From positions 1-13,246 of the forward strand of contig JAPPIL010000178.1 in NCBI GenBank assembly GCA_028877195.1: a stretch of 13,246 nt of DNA, given 5' to 3'. Positions 1-7,244 of this stretch are shown here, in pieces. This DNA is from Pseudomonadota bacterium (GTDB lineage Bacteria > Bdellovibrionota_B > Oligoflexia > Oligoflexales > JAPPIL01). Made by a program: the position numbers and the translations under genes. The stretch's first letter is position 1, and each line of letters opens with the position of its first letter. Under the pieces are notes generated by a model. It saw nothing but the letters and a program-made list of their open reading frames with translations, searched no databases and was not told where the DNA came from.

Positions 1-99
1 TTGTTCCTGATTCAAACCAGCATATGTTTGTGAACAAGAGGGGGAGAGCACGAGCTACTAACGCCTCTCGTAAACAAATACAAATATATGTTAGGTTAT

Positions 100-139
100 T
101 ATACTAGAGACCACTGGTGGCGACGATAACGAGTTATCG
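100..139 (+). promoter_or_regulatory. Leader of the TPR-lipoprotein/S41 operon: -10-like box and perfect dyad
   Basis: The first 174 bases hold no convincing gene. A TATACT box at 100-105 could be a -10 element, but no good -35 lies 16-18 bases upstream, so promoter support is weak. Downstream of it, 124-139 is a perfect dyad, CGATAAC-GA-GTTATCG (7-bp arms, 2-base centre). It sits between the presumed start of transcription and the ribosome binding site at 165-170, where a repressor operator could lie. The two-base centre is too tight for a good RNA hairpin, so a protein-binding DNA palindrome is the likelier reading. Confidence 0.35.
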
Positions 140-174
140 CTTAATACAAAGTTGTAAAAGTTGTGGGAGACGGG

Positions 175-951
175 TTGAGCTGTAAAACAGGAGCTGGCGG
201 TCAAGCGCTGGCATTGATTGTCTTGCTGGCAGTTGCCCCTGCTTGCCAAAGCATCAAGCACGACAGCAAACAAGAACGCATCATCAAATCACAACTGCGT
301 ATCATCACTAATTATTTGAACGCAGGCATGCCAGCCCAATCACATCAGGAGTTACGTTCTGCTCTTGCCAAACATCCGAACAACCAAGACTTTCTGCGCC
401 TGATGGGTGTAACACAACTAGCGTTGAACAATCCAACCAAAGCAATTTTGTATCTGGAGAAAGTTCAAGACCTTAAACCATCTATCGTGCATGGACTTAA
501 CTTAAGTTCAGCTTACATAGCGGCAAACCAATACGCCGATGCCAAGAAGCTCCTGCTAGAACTACTTGAACATGCCGACGACTACCAATACAAGGAACGC
601 CTCTACCATAATTTAGCCTTGATCCATGAACGCAGTCGTAAGTGGCGGACAGCAGAGAAGTATTATCTCAAAGCTCTGTCCGAGAATCCGTCATACTACC
701 TATCATTGCTGAAGTTAGGGATCTTATATCAAAAGCATCATCGCTACAAAAAAGCAGTTAAATATCTCAAACGAGCACAAAACTTCTGCCGCAAGTGCTA
801 TGAACCAGTTGATCACCTGGCGGCAACTTACACGCAGATCAAACGCCCCGATCTGGCAATCAAAGAACTTACCACCTACAGTCGCTTGACTGGTCTTGAA
901 TACCAAGAACGTCAAAGTGCGATAGCACGCCTCAAACAACTGCGGAGATGA
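175..951 (+). CDS. TPR-repeat lipoprotein (PilF/NlpI-like), possible protease adaptor
   Basis: Predicted 258-residue exported lipoprotein made almost wholly of tetratricopeptide helices. The hydrophobic segment from Ala11 to Ala21 ends in APA-Cys24, a weak but usable lipobox. TPR-like helix pairs cover roughly residues 43-240; the clearest are around 143-176 (alanine and tyrosine pattern, then ENP) and 177-205. I chose the TTG at 175 because GGGAGA lies 4 bases upstream and it gives a compact signal peptide. A GTG at 163 in the same frame lacks a Shine-Dalgarno and adds four residues. The gene ends inside the start of the S41 protease gene (ATGA overlap at 948-951), so the two are probably co-translated. 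TPR proteins scaffold other proteins. This coupling suggests an NlpI- or LbcA-like adaptor for the protease, but a PilF/PilW-like pilus assembly role cannot be excluded. Family is firm, function is inferred. Confidence 0.85.
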   Translation: MSCKTGAGGQALALIVLLAVAPACQSIKHDSKQERIIKSQLRIITNYLNAGMPAQSHQELRSALAKHPNNQDFLRLMGVTQLALNNPTKAILYLEKVQDLKPSIVHGLNLSSAYIAANQYADAKKLLLELLEHADDYQYKERLYHNLALIHERSRKWRTAEKYYLKALSENPSYYLSLLKLGILYQKHHRYKKAVKYLKRAQNFCRKCYEPVDHLAATYTQIKRPDLAIKELTTYSRLTGLEYQERQSAIARLKQLRR

Positions 952-953
952 TG

Positions 954-2204
954 ATGCGACCTCTATGCCTTGCATGTATGTGTTTGCCGTTGCTATTCAT
1001 AGGCAAGGGCTTTGCCCAACAAGAGTATCAATCGCTAGAGACATTCGCTAAAGTCCTCTACTATCTTGAGACGGGCTACTTTGATTCAACACAGGTTAAA
1101 CGCGACACACTGGTGCAAAGCGCATTACAGGGTATCGTCGGGAAGCTTGACCCACACACAGTTATCATGCCCAAAGAAGCATTTCGGCAACTGACGATGG
1201 ATACGCAAGGTAAGTTTGGCGGTATCGGCATTATCGTTTCGCGTGAGCGTGAAAAACTAATCGTCGTCTCGCCGCTTGATAATTCCCCTGCGAGCAAGGC
1301 AGGGATTCAAACAGGCGATGTTATCGTTGCCATCAATGGTGAGAAGGTTGATGTGCTTGGTAGTGGCAAGGCTGTTAACCTGTTGCGGGGTAAGGTTGGA
1401 ACGACGGTTGAGCTGACGATTAAACGTGGCGAGGAGCTAAAGAAATTTAAGCTCGTGCGTTCCGTTATTAAGGTTAAATCGGTGCATGCACACGCACTTG
1501 ATTCGCACATTCATTATATCAAAGTCAGTAGTTTTCAAAATGAAACCAGCGCTGAACTCATCAAAGTATTACAGCAGCAACGGGACAATATGCGTGGTTT
1601 AGTGCTTGATTTGCGCAACAACCCAGGCGGACTATTGGAGCAGTCGGTGCGGGTCAGTGATTTGTTTATTCCTTCGGGGATTATCGTTTCTACTGTTGGG
1701 CGTAACGATAGCCGTGTTGAGCGTGAATTTGCTCACAAGCGCGATACCTACAGTGGTTTTCCGATGGTGGTGTTGATCAATAGTGGCACCGCCAGTGCAT
1801 CTGAAATCGTTGCGGGTGCTCTACAAGACCATGACCGTGCGCTGATTATTGGCACACCGACGTTTGGTAAAGGGTCGGTGCAGACATTGGTAGTATTGCC
1901 CGATGGGTCGGGGTTGAAGATGACCGTGGCTCGCTACTACACACCAAAAGACCGATCTATTCAAGCAAAGGGCATCGTGCCTGATATTTATGTTGAGCAG
2001 GAGTTTTCTAGTCAAACACAACCGACACGGGAAGAAAAACTCCAACGCCACATTAAGAGCAAAGACTTGAGCGATGTCAGCAAAGATACTGGCATGCTGA
2101 AGAGCATCAAGAATTGGTCAGAAGCACAACAAAAAGATCGCCAACTGACAACGGCCTACATCTACCTCAAAGGCTGGGATACCTTTCAATCACGAGCTAA
2201 CTAA
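954..2204 (+). CDS. S41 family carboxy-terminal processing protease (CtpA/Prc type)
   Basis: Exported serine protease of 416 residues that would cleave periplasmic proteins near their C-termini. Residues 1-21 form a signal peptide (cleavage probably after GFA). A PDZ domain covers about 83-168, with the FGGIGI carboxylate-binding loop near 88-93. The S41 core follows, with the DLRNNPGG motif near 219-226. The Ser-Lys-Gln catalytic set is complete: Ser281 in TASASEI, Lys306 in FGKGS and Gln310; the Ser-Lys spacing of 25 matches the family. Three ATGs in a row occur at 948, 951 and 954. GGAG at 944-947 is best placed for 954 (6-base spacer), so I use that; starting at 948 adds two Met. The length (about 400-450) is that of CtpA-type enzymes rather than the longer E. 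coli Prc. It overlaps or abuts the upstream TPR lipoprotein gene. The ~50 residues after the core are charged and unassigned. Confidence 0.95.
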   Translation: MRPLCLACMCLPLLFIGKGFAQQEYQSLETFAKVLYYLETGYFDSTQVKRDTLVQSALQGIVGKLDPHTVIMPKEAFRQLTMDTQGKFGGIGIIVSREREKLIVVSPLDNSPASKAGIQTGDVIVAINGEKVDVLGSGKAVNLLRGKVGTTVELTIKRGEELKKFKLVRSVIKVKSVHAHALDSHIHYIKVSSFQNETSAELIKVLQQQRDNMRGLVLDLRNNPGGLLEQSVRVSDLFIPSGIIVSTVGRNDSRVEREFAHKRDTYSGFPMVVLINSGTASASEIVAGALQDHDRALIIGTPTFGKGSVQTLVVLPDGSGLKMTVARYYTPKDRSIQAKGIVPDIYVEQEFSSQTQPTREEKLQRHIKSKDLSDVSKDTGMLKSIKNWSEAQQKDRQLTTAYIYLKGWDTFQSRAN

Positions 2205-2237
2205 CCGCGAATTTAAATAAATTTATCGTAGCATTTA

Positions 2238-2284
2238 TAGGTTAGCTGACCTACACTTGTTATTGCTGAACGCTAATCTACAAT
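2238..2284 (+). promoter_or_regulatory. Candidate promoter and inverted repeat before the large repeat protein
   Basis: The 98-base gap after the protease contains TTGTTA (2257-2262), a 16-base spacer and TACAAT (2279-2284), a reasonable sigma70-like pair. Transcription would begin close to the strong GGAGG at 2292-2296, giving a very short leader. Just upstream, 2238-2253 is an inverted repeat (TAGGT / ACCTA with a 6-base centre) that could be an operator. No T-rich terminator is visible after the protease, so read-through is also possible. Confidence 0.35.
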
Positions 2285-2302
2285 TGCATAGGGAGGGGAC
2301 TC

Positions 2303-4789
2303 ATGATGCGTCGAGGTCTATGGGCAGTTTTGTTCACACTAGTGGCAGCACTGCTGTTTAGTTCGGATTTTGCTGGCATGTGGGGTGAGGCGCGTGTCAA
2401 GGCGGAATCTAGCACTACTGATGCGACTACGGAATCAAACCTCCCACGACTGCCATCCGATGGTGCGCCAAGCACTGATACGGACGGCGAGCACTACTAC
2501 ATCACTTACAACGATAGGGACATGTTCGTTAAGTATGCTGAATACAGCGAAACGGAAATCCGCATAACGAGCAGTGTTCACAAAGATTACGAAGCATTCA
2601 ACTGGGAAGTGATTAGCTCACAACTGCCGCCAGGTTTGGCGATGTATGCGCCGAGCACAGAAGAAGACGATGACGGACGCACGATCTATCTTGCGGGTGC
2701 GCCGTTGTTTATCGGGCGATGGTGCTTCAATCTCGGTGTGGATATTAAGCGCAGCATTGCGTCGGCAGCGGGTTTGGCGACGAATTTTGTTGTAAGCAAG
2801 CTCTGTTTTGAGAGTGCGCAAAACGATGACTATGACGATGCCTATATGAAACCGAATACTGACAACGGTGCGATGCCACCTGCGACAGTTGATAAATACT
2901 ACAATGAATATATTAGGTTTATCCATAGCAACACTATTGATGTTGTTCCGCTTTGGCATGACTTGCCTGGCATGCGGGTTTATAGCCGCGAGGATGGCAA
3001 AGACGGTATCTATGCTTGGGGCACGCCGCGTGATCGCGAGACTTACAAACTGCCTAGCGATTACAGTTATGACATTGACCCAGTTACGGTGGAAAGCTTC
3101 GCAACGATTCCGAGTTTGCTGTCAAGGTTCTTGGGAGCGCGAGAACGAGAAACTATTCGGCATTACTATGTCAGTGCGGTGGACTACAATCTCGGTGAGA
3201 GCAAGCCTTCTTATGTAACTGCCACCAGAGTAAAAAGAGGCGAGATAGTTACAGCTGTTCTGTATTACAACCAGTCAAAGTATGGCGCAGAGCCGATGTA
3301 TTTCAACGTTTACCGTGCCGATGAAGCTAGCACCCATCGGAGGTCAGAGTATCGGTTCATTGGACGTGTTACACCGAATGGCTCTGGTGAAGAGCATATC
3401 ATTGACGCTAACCGTTTTCAGCCGCGAGCAATGAGTGCGGTCGGCACTTATTATATCAACTTCAAAAACCAAACACATCCTGAAGGCGATGAAGAATATG
3501 CGACGACATATCAGCAATTGTCTTTGCAGGTGCTCAGCAATGATGCAACTGATGATAAGGACAGAACTTACTACTGCCCCGCAGGTTATTACTACAGTGC
3601 AAGTGCAGGACATTGCGTGCAGGAGAGGGGAACTCTCTGTGGTAGTGGCACATACTATGATCCGACAAGGGAAGTTTGTATCCCTTATGCACGTGATCCT
3701 CGTTGTGCGGTTGGGCGTTTCTATGACCCTTTCACAGGATATTGTGTCAGGGATTCTGACCCTCGTTGTCCATATAATTATCGCTATGACTGGCGCTACA
3801 ATCGTTGTGTGCTAGGCGACACATGGTGTCCGTATGGTCAAGTGCGTGTCTATGCGGGGATTTTCGGTAGCTACTGTAAGCAACCAGACTGTCCTAGCGG
3901 TTATCGCTATAGCAATTCCCGCAACAGGTGCGTGCTCAAAGAACGCCCTTGTCGGCCAGGTTATATTTGGGATCGTCGCGATAGGCAATGTCGTCGTAGT
4001 CAACGCTACTGCGATAGCGGCTATCACTGGTCGCATAGCCGCAAGCGCTGTGTGCGCAATGCCTCTAACTGTCAAAGAGGGTATCGTTACGACTATCGTC
4101 GTGAACGCTGTGTTCGGGTTGATTACACCCGTCGCTGCCCTGCTGGACATCACTGGAGTAGCAGACTAAACCGTTGTATGGTCAACCGCTCTGACCGCAG
4201 CCGCCGCAGACCAGAGCCGACGGTGCGTCCGACACGCACGCGCAGACCTGACCCAACAGTGCGTCCAACTCGCACGTCGAGGCCAAGACCGACAGCGCGA
4301 CCAACTCGCACATCGCGGCCAAGACCGACAGCGCGACCAACTCGCACGTCGAGGCCAAGACCGACGGCGCGACCGACGCGCACGAGCATGCCTAGACCAA
4401 CAGCGAGACCAACTCGCACGTCGAGTCCGAGACCAACGGCGCGACCAACGCGCACGAGCAGGCCGAGACCGACAGCGCGACCAACTCGCACGTCGAGTCC
4501 AAGACCGACAGAGCGACCAACTCGCACACGGAGTCCGAGACCGACAACGCGTCCGACGCGCACAAGTAGTCCAAGACCGACAGCGCGACCGACGCGCACG
4601 TCGAGTCCGAGACCAACGGCGCGACCAACTCGCACGTCGAGGCCAAGACCGACAGCGCGACCAACTCGCACACGGAGTCCAAGACCGACAGCGCGACCGA
4701 CGCGCACACGGAGTCCGAGACCGACAGCGCGACCGACGCGCACAAGTAGTCCAAGACCGAGACCAACACGGTCGGGGTCGGCAGGCTAG
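2303..4789 (+). CDS. Large secreted protein: Ig-like region, ten two-Cys modules, basic RPT tandem-repeat tail
   Basis: 828 residues, no recognised full-length family. The signal peptide is about residues 1-30 (MMRRG then a long hydrophobic stretch). Residues about 55-160 look like a He_PIG-type putative Ig domain: the LPPGL motif followed by GAPLFIGRWCF matches that family's LPxGL...GxP..G pattern. Residues about 170-420 are aromatic-rich and unassigned. Residues 425-625 hold ten modules with two cysteines each, nine of them spaced C-x12-C, usually with G, Y/W and D between (CPSGYRY...RC). Residues 636-815 are fifteen copies of a 12-residue unit near RPRPTARPTRTS, then a partial copy ending in SGSAG. 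The tail has about four Arg per unit, no acidic residues in most copies, and should be disordered and strongly cationic. GGAGG at 2292-2296 sits 6 bases before the first of two ATGs (2303, 2306). A cell-surface or matrix-binding role is a guess; Thr/Pro richness would suit O-glycosylation. A terminator hairpin follows. Confidence 0.85.
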   Translation: MMRRGLWAVLFTLVAALLFSSDFAGMWGEARVKAESSTTDATTESNLPRLPSDGAPSTDTDGEHYYITYNDRDMFVKYAEYSETEIRITSSVHKDYEAFNWEVISSQLPPGLAMYAPSTEEDDDGRTIYLAGAPLFIGRWCFNLGVDIKRSIASAAGLATNFVVSKLCFESAQNDDYDDAYMKPNTDNGAMPPATVDKYYNEYIRFIHSNTIDVVPLWHDLPGMRVYSREDGKDGIYAWGTPRDRETYKLPSDYSYDIDPVTVESFATIPSLLSRFLGARERETIRHYYVSAVDYNLGESKPSYVTATRVKRGEIVTAVLYYNQSKYGAEPMYFNVYRADEASTHRRSEYRFIGRVTPNGSGEEHIIDANRFQPRAMSAVGTYYINFKNQTHPEGDEEYATTYQQLSLQVLSNDATDDKDRTYYCPAGYYYSASAGHCVQERGTLCGSGTYYDPTREVCIPYARDPRCAVGRFYDPFTGYCVRDSDPRCPYNYRYDWRYNRCVLGDTWCPYGQVRVYAGIFGSYCKQPDCPSGYRYSNSRNRCVLKERPCRPGYIWDRRDRQCRRSQRYCDSGYHWSHSRKRCVRNASNCQRGYRYDYRRERCVRVDYTRRCPAGHHWSSRLNRCMVNRSDRSRRRPEPTVRPTRTRRPDPTVRPTRTSRPRPTARPTRTSRPRPTARPTRTSRPRPTARPTRTSMPRPTARPTRTSSPRPTARPTRTSRPRPTARPTRTSSPRPTERPTRTRSPRPTTRPTRTSSPRPTARPTRTSSPRPTARPTRTSRPRPTARPTRTRSPRPTARPTRTRSPRPTARPTRTSSPRPRPTRSGSAG
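4208..4786 (+). repeat. 36-bp in-frame tandem repeat, 15 full copies plus a partial one
   Basis: Each 36-base unit encodes a version of RPRPTARPTRTS. Fifteen complete units run from 4208 to 4747 and a degenerate sixteenth to 4786. The first two units are the most diverged (PEPTV, PDPTV). Later units differ mainly at unit positions 1 (R, S or M), 6 (A, T or E) and 12 (S or R). Synonymous differences between copies (CCA/CCG, ACT/ACG, CGC/CGA) are common, so the array is not freshly amplified throughout, though some neighbouring units are near-identical. Because units are a multiple of three, copy-number change would keep the frame. Confidence 0.95.
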
Positions 4790-4829
4790 CGAATTTATTG
4801 TTTGCTGCGCACCGACATAGCACTCAATT

Positions 4830-4859
4830 GCAAAGACCAAGTAAAAACTTGGTCTTTGC
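4830..4859 (+). terminator. Intrinsic terminator after the repeat protein gene
   Basis: A perfect 12-bp inverted repeat (GCAAAGACCAAG at 4830-4841 and its complement at 4848-4859) with a 6-base TAAAAA loop lies 40 bases after the stop codon. The following bases (CTTATT) form only a weak U-tract, but the stem is long and stable. It separates the repeat protein gene from the next, independently promoted gene. The 230-base gap also has small dyads, such as TAGCG-A-CGCTA at 4910-4920, but no gene that I can see. Confidence 0.7.
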
Positions 4860-4952
4860 CTTATTCAGCCTGCGATGCGGCTTCGCCGGGCACTAGCATT
4901 CATGTTGTGTAGCGACGCTATGAAATAGATCGGGATCAGCTAGCCCTACACA

Positions 4953-4983
4953 CTTACCTTTTCAGGTGGGTAAGAGTTATAAT
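4953..4983 (+). promoter_or_regulatory. Candidate sigma70-like promoter for the gene at 5021, with an overlapping inverted repeat
   Basis: A consensus TATAAT lies at 4978-4983. A poor -35 (TTACCT, 4954-4959) lies 18 bases upstream. The -35 overlaps a 6-bp inverted repeat, CTTACC (4953-4958) with GGTAAG (4969-4974), which places a possible repressor or activator site inside the promoter. The predicted start of transcription would be near 4990, about 30 bases before the ATG. Confidence 0.45.
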
Positions 4984-5020
4984 TAAAGCATCTTCTCAAG
5001 ATTAAGTGGGATAGCTAACG

Positions 5021-5500
5021 ATGAATAAACTTCTGCTAGCAGGCTGTATCGTTGCGGGTAGCTTGGCGTATGGCGTACTTCCAGCTGAAAAGAAAGTCCG
5101 CATCGCCTTAACATTGGCAACATTCCAAAAACAAACGGTCAAGAAGAAAACCAGCTACCATAAGTTGCCAGCCCAAAAGTATACCTTGCGAGTGGCATTA
5201 GAGCGCTCAAACCATATTTATCTTGACGATTGGCATATCGTCAGCGAGCCTTTATCTTGGTCGCGCTACACAGGCAAATACAAAACATCTTTGATGTTTT
5301 ACCGTCGTTTTGGAAAAAACAAGGACATTGAAGAAAAGGTAGGCACGATACTGGTTGGCGGGGTTTTGAAACCGTTCAAGCAATTTTATGTTTTACAAAA
5401 TCATCAACACGCCCTGTTCAAAGACAAAAAAGGCAACCCTTTGCTAAATGTTATGCTTGGGTTTTCTGGCGACCGACAGCGCATTGCTAAAAAACAGTAG
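5021..5500 (+). CDS. Unknown exported basic protein, 159 residues
   Basis: I do not recognise this family. The N-terminus (MNKLLLAGCIVAGSLAYG) is hydrophobic and would act as a signal peptide or a short anchor. LLAG-Cys9 resembles a lipobox, but the preceding stretch is very short for a lipoprotein signal. The rest is lysine-rich, with alternating hydrophobic residues suggesting beta strands (YTLRVAL, KYKTSLMFYRRF, VGTILVGGVLKPF). The Shine-Dalgarno is weak (GTGGGA, about 9 bases upstream). The gene stands between a terminator and the clpP-like gene and has its own TATAAT box. It is about 80 bases from clpP, so co-transcription with it is possible. No function is proposed. Confidence 0.7.
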   Translation: MNKLLLAGCIVAGSLAYGVLPAEKKVRIALTLATFQKQTVKKKTSYHKLPAQKYTLRVALERSNHIYLDDWHIVSEPLSWSRYTGKYKTSLMFYRRFGKNKDIEEKVGTILVGGVLKPFKQFYVLQNHQHALFKDKKGNPLLNVMLGFSGDRQRIAKKQ

Positions 5501-5580
5501 CTGATGTTAGATTATTTGGCTGTGGCGAGCATGGCTTGGGGCAAAATCACTTAAAAAGAATAGAACAATGGAGGTGTTGA

Positions 5581-6156
5581 ATGGCAGACATCGGTGCGGA
5601 GATACTACAACGCTACTCGGAGCAGAAACTTCTTGCGTCGCGTGCTTTATTTATTTCGGAAGGCATTGATGCGAAGGTTGCGCGGCGGGTAATTTCTGAC
5701 TTGTTGGTATTGGATCGGGAGGCTAGTGATCCGATTACTGTGTATATCAATAGCCCAGGTGGTGAAATCAACAGCGGTTTCGCTATCTTTGATGTCATGC
5801 GCTACATCAACTCAACGGTGCGCATCATCAACGCTGGCTTGTGTGCGAGTATTGCGACGATTATCAACGTTGCTGCTAGCAAGGAGAATCGCTTTGCATT
5901 GCCGAACTCGCAGTTTCTCATCCATCAACCGCTGATTATGGGTCATGTTGAAGGACAGGCATCTGATTTGGAAATCACCGCTAGAGAAATTCTCAAAACT
6001 CGTGAGAAGATCAATCGCCTGTTGTCGGAAGAATGCGGACAAGCACTGGAGCGAGTGTCGGAAGATACGATTAGAGATTACTGGATGAATGCTGAAGAAG
6101 CTTTAGCTTACGGTTTAGTGAGCAAGATAATCAGCAGCAAGGACGAGCTAAAGTAG
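5581..6156 (+). CDS. ClpP-family serine protease subunit (non-canonical paralogue)
   Basis: ClpP-type peptidase of 191 residues, the barrel-forming proteolytic part of a Clp complex. The catalytic triad is present: Ser90 (GLCASIAT), His115 (LIHQP) and Asp166 (TIRDYWM). The hallmark INSPGG is at 57-62. Ser-His spacing is 25 as in E. coli; His-Asp is 51 instead of 49 because of two extra residues after HQPL. The start is supported by GGAGGT at 5570-5575, 5 bases upstream. Two departures from textbook ClpP stand out. The N-terminal axial-loop segment of housekeeping ClpP (ending RGER.YDIYSRLL) is absent, and the active-site run is ASIAT rather than ASMGA. No clpX or clpA lies nearby. It therefore resembles the second ClpP of spirochaetes and some deltaproteobacteria more than the housekeeping one. 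It heads a cluster with the DUF4388 and rRNA methyltransferase genes. Confidence 0.92.
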   Translation: MADIGAEILQRYSEQKLLASRALFISEGIDAKVARRVISDLLVLDREASDPITVYINSPGGEINSGFAIFDVMRYINSTVRIINAGLCASIATIINVAASKENRFALPNSQFLIHQPLIMGHVEGQASDLEITAREILKTREKINRLLSEECGQALERVSEDTIRDYWMNAEEALAYGLVSKIISSKDELK

Positions 6157-6164
6157 GGGCAAGT

Positions 6165-7244
6165 ATGAGTGCTGAAAATGAGCATGAATTTGGCTGTAGT
6201 TCAATAGACAGGTTTACCTATGTTTTACAGGGGTTGATCAGAGACCGCTGGACAGGCAAGGTTGATATGGAGACCGACAGTGGTAGCAAAAGCGTGCACC
6301 TTGTCAAAGGGCATTTTGTTTGTGCTACTTCAGAGTTACTTGATGATCGTTTGGGGGAAATATTTTATCGCTACGGTTTCATGTCTTTGGATGAGTTAAC
6401 ACAAACGATTATGAAACTATCGGGTGAGCGCCGTATCGGTAAAATAGCGTTGGATGACAAACTGTTGACTTACAATCAGCTTTGGTTTTCCCTGAAGGTG
6501 CAGATAGCTAACGTTATCCGCTCGGTCTATCTCGGTGAAGAAGTAAAATATCAACTCAAGCCCAGCGACGGTGAGCTTGGCTACGCCCTTGTTGAACCGT
6601 CAATGGAGTTAATCAATCGTCTCAAGGCGTTTCATGTCTCGTTTCAGCACTTCTGCACGGTAGTTACGGATGGTGCGATACTTACTATAAACCCTGCAGC
6701 AGAGGGTGTTAGCCAATTCAATCAAGATATGTTGCGTATAGTGGCAAAGCATAAGCAAGTCAGTGAGATAGTGGTCAATTCTAGGTTGCACCCAACCTAT
6801 ACATTGGTGTGTTTGATGGAAATGCTAGCTGATAATCAATGTAGTATTGATGATAAAACAGAGACACGCTGGCAACGTTTAGTGAGCGATGATGAGTTAC
6901 AGCAAACAATTGATGATTACAACCGTATCGTCGCAGCAGTGGTAGGGGCATTGCGTCGGCATGGTTGTGCCGCAATGCTGGGTGAAATAGTTTCCTATGC
7001 CCACGACAGTGTTATCGACTGTAAGATTATCCGCACCTTGTGTCTTGATGGTGATGCGACTATTACACCACTGACGATGCTAACTATCCATGACCATTGT
7101 GCGATAGACAAGTCGCAAGTGTCGCGTTACTTGCTGATGATTAACAGCATTGCAAAATTCGTCTCGCAATTAGCGATAGATGTCTTACCCACAGATGTTA
7201 GCGATAAGCTCGCCGCAGTGCATCAGTTTGCTAGGAGCGCATGA
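6165..7244 (+). CDS. DUF4388 (PATAN) domain protein
   Basis: A 359-residue cytoplasmic protein with no signal peptide. Residues about 15-125 fit the DUF4388/PATAN pattern: a small beta module (WTGKVDMET...HLVKGHFVCAT), a DDRLGEIFYRYGFMS segment, and the RIGKIAL...LLTYNQLW helical part. Such domains are frequent in deltaproteobacteria next to signalling proteins and are thought to mediate regulatory interactions. Residues about 130-359 are not recognised. The ATG at 6165 has GGGG 5 bases upstream and starts only 8 bases after the clpP stop. Its TGA overlaps the ATG of the downstream methyltransferase (7241-7244), so translation of the three is probably coupled. Confidence 0.75.
   Translation: MSAENEHEFGCSSIDRFTYVLQGLIRDRWTGKVDMETDSGSKSVHLVKGHFVCATSELLDDRLGEIFYRYGFMSLDELTQTIMKLSGERRIGKIALDDKLLTYNQLWFSLKVQIANVIRSVYLGEEVKYQLKPSDGELGYALVEPSMELINRLKAFHVSFQHFCTVVTDGAILTINPAAEGVSQFNQDMLRIVAKHKQVSEIVVNSRLHPTYTLVCLMEMLADNQCSIDDKTETRWQRLVSDDELQQTIDDYNRIVAAVVGALRRHGCAAMLGEIVSYAHDSVIDCKIIRTLCLDGDATITPLTMLTIHDHCAIDKSQVSRYLLMINSIAKFVSQLAIDVLPTDVSDKLAAVHQFARSA

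Noticed and set aside
1..37. TTGTTC / GAACAA inverted repeat at the window start
   Set aside because: The arms are only 6 bases with 25 bases between them, which is easily expected by chance.
4208..4786. CRISPR-like array (regular 36-base periodicity)
   Set aside because: There are no unique spacers; units follow each other directly, keep a coding frame and vary at fixed codon positions, so this is a protein-coding tandem repeat.
4150..4840. Long minus-strand open frames with repetitive Arg/Val/Gly or Arg/Ser/Cys products
   Set aside because: They lie opposite the 36-bp repeat. The repeat lacks stop codons in other frames by composition, and the plus frame has the signal peptide, Shine-Dalgarno and modular sequence.
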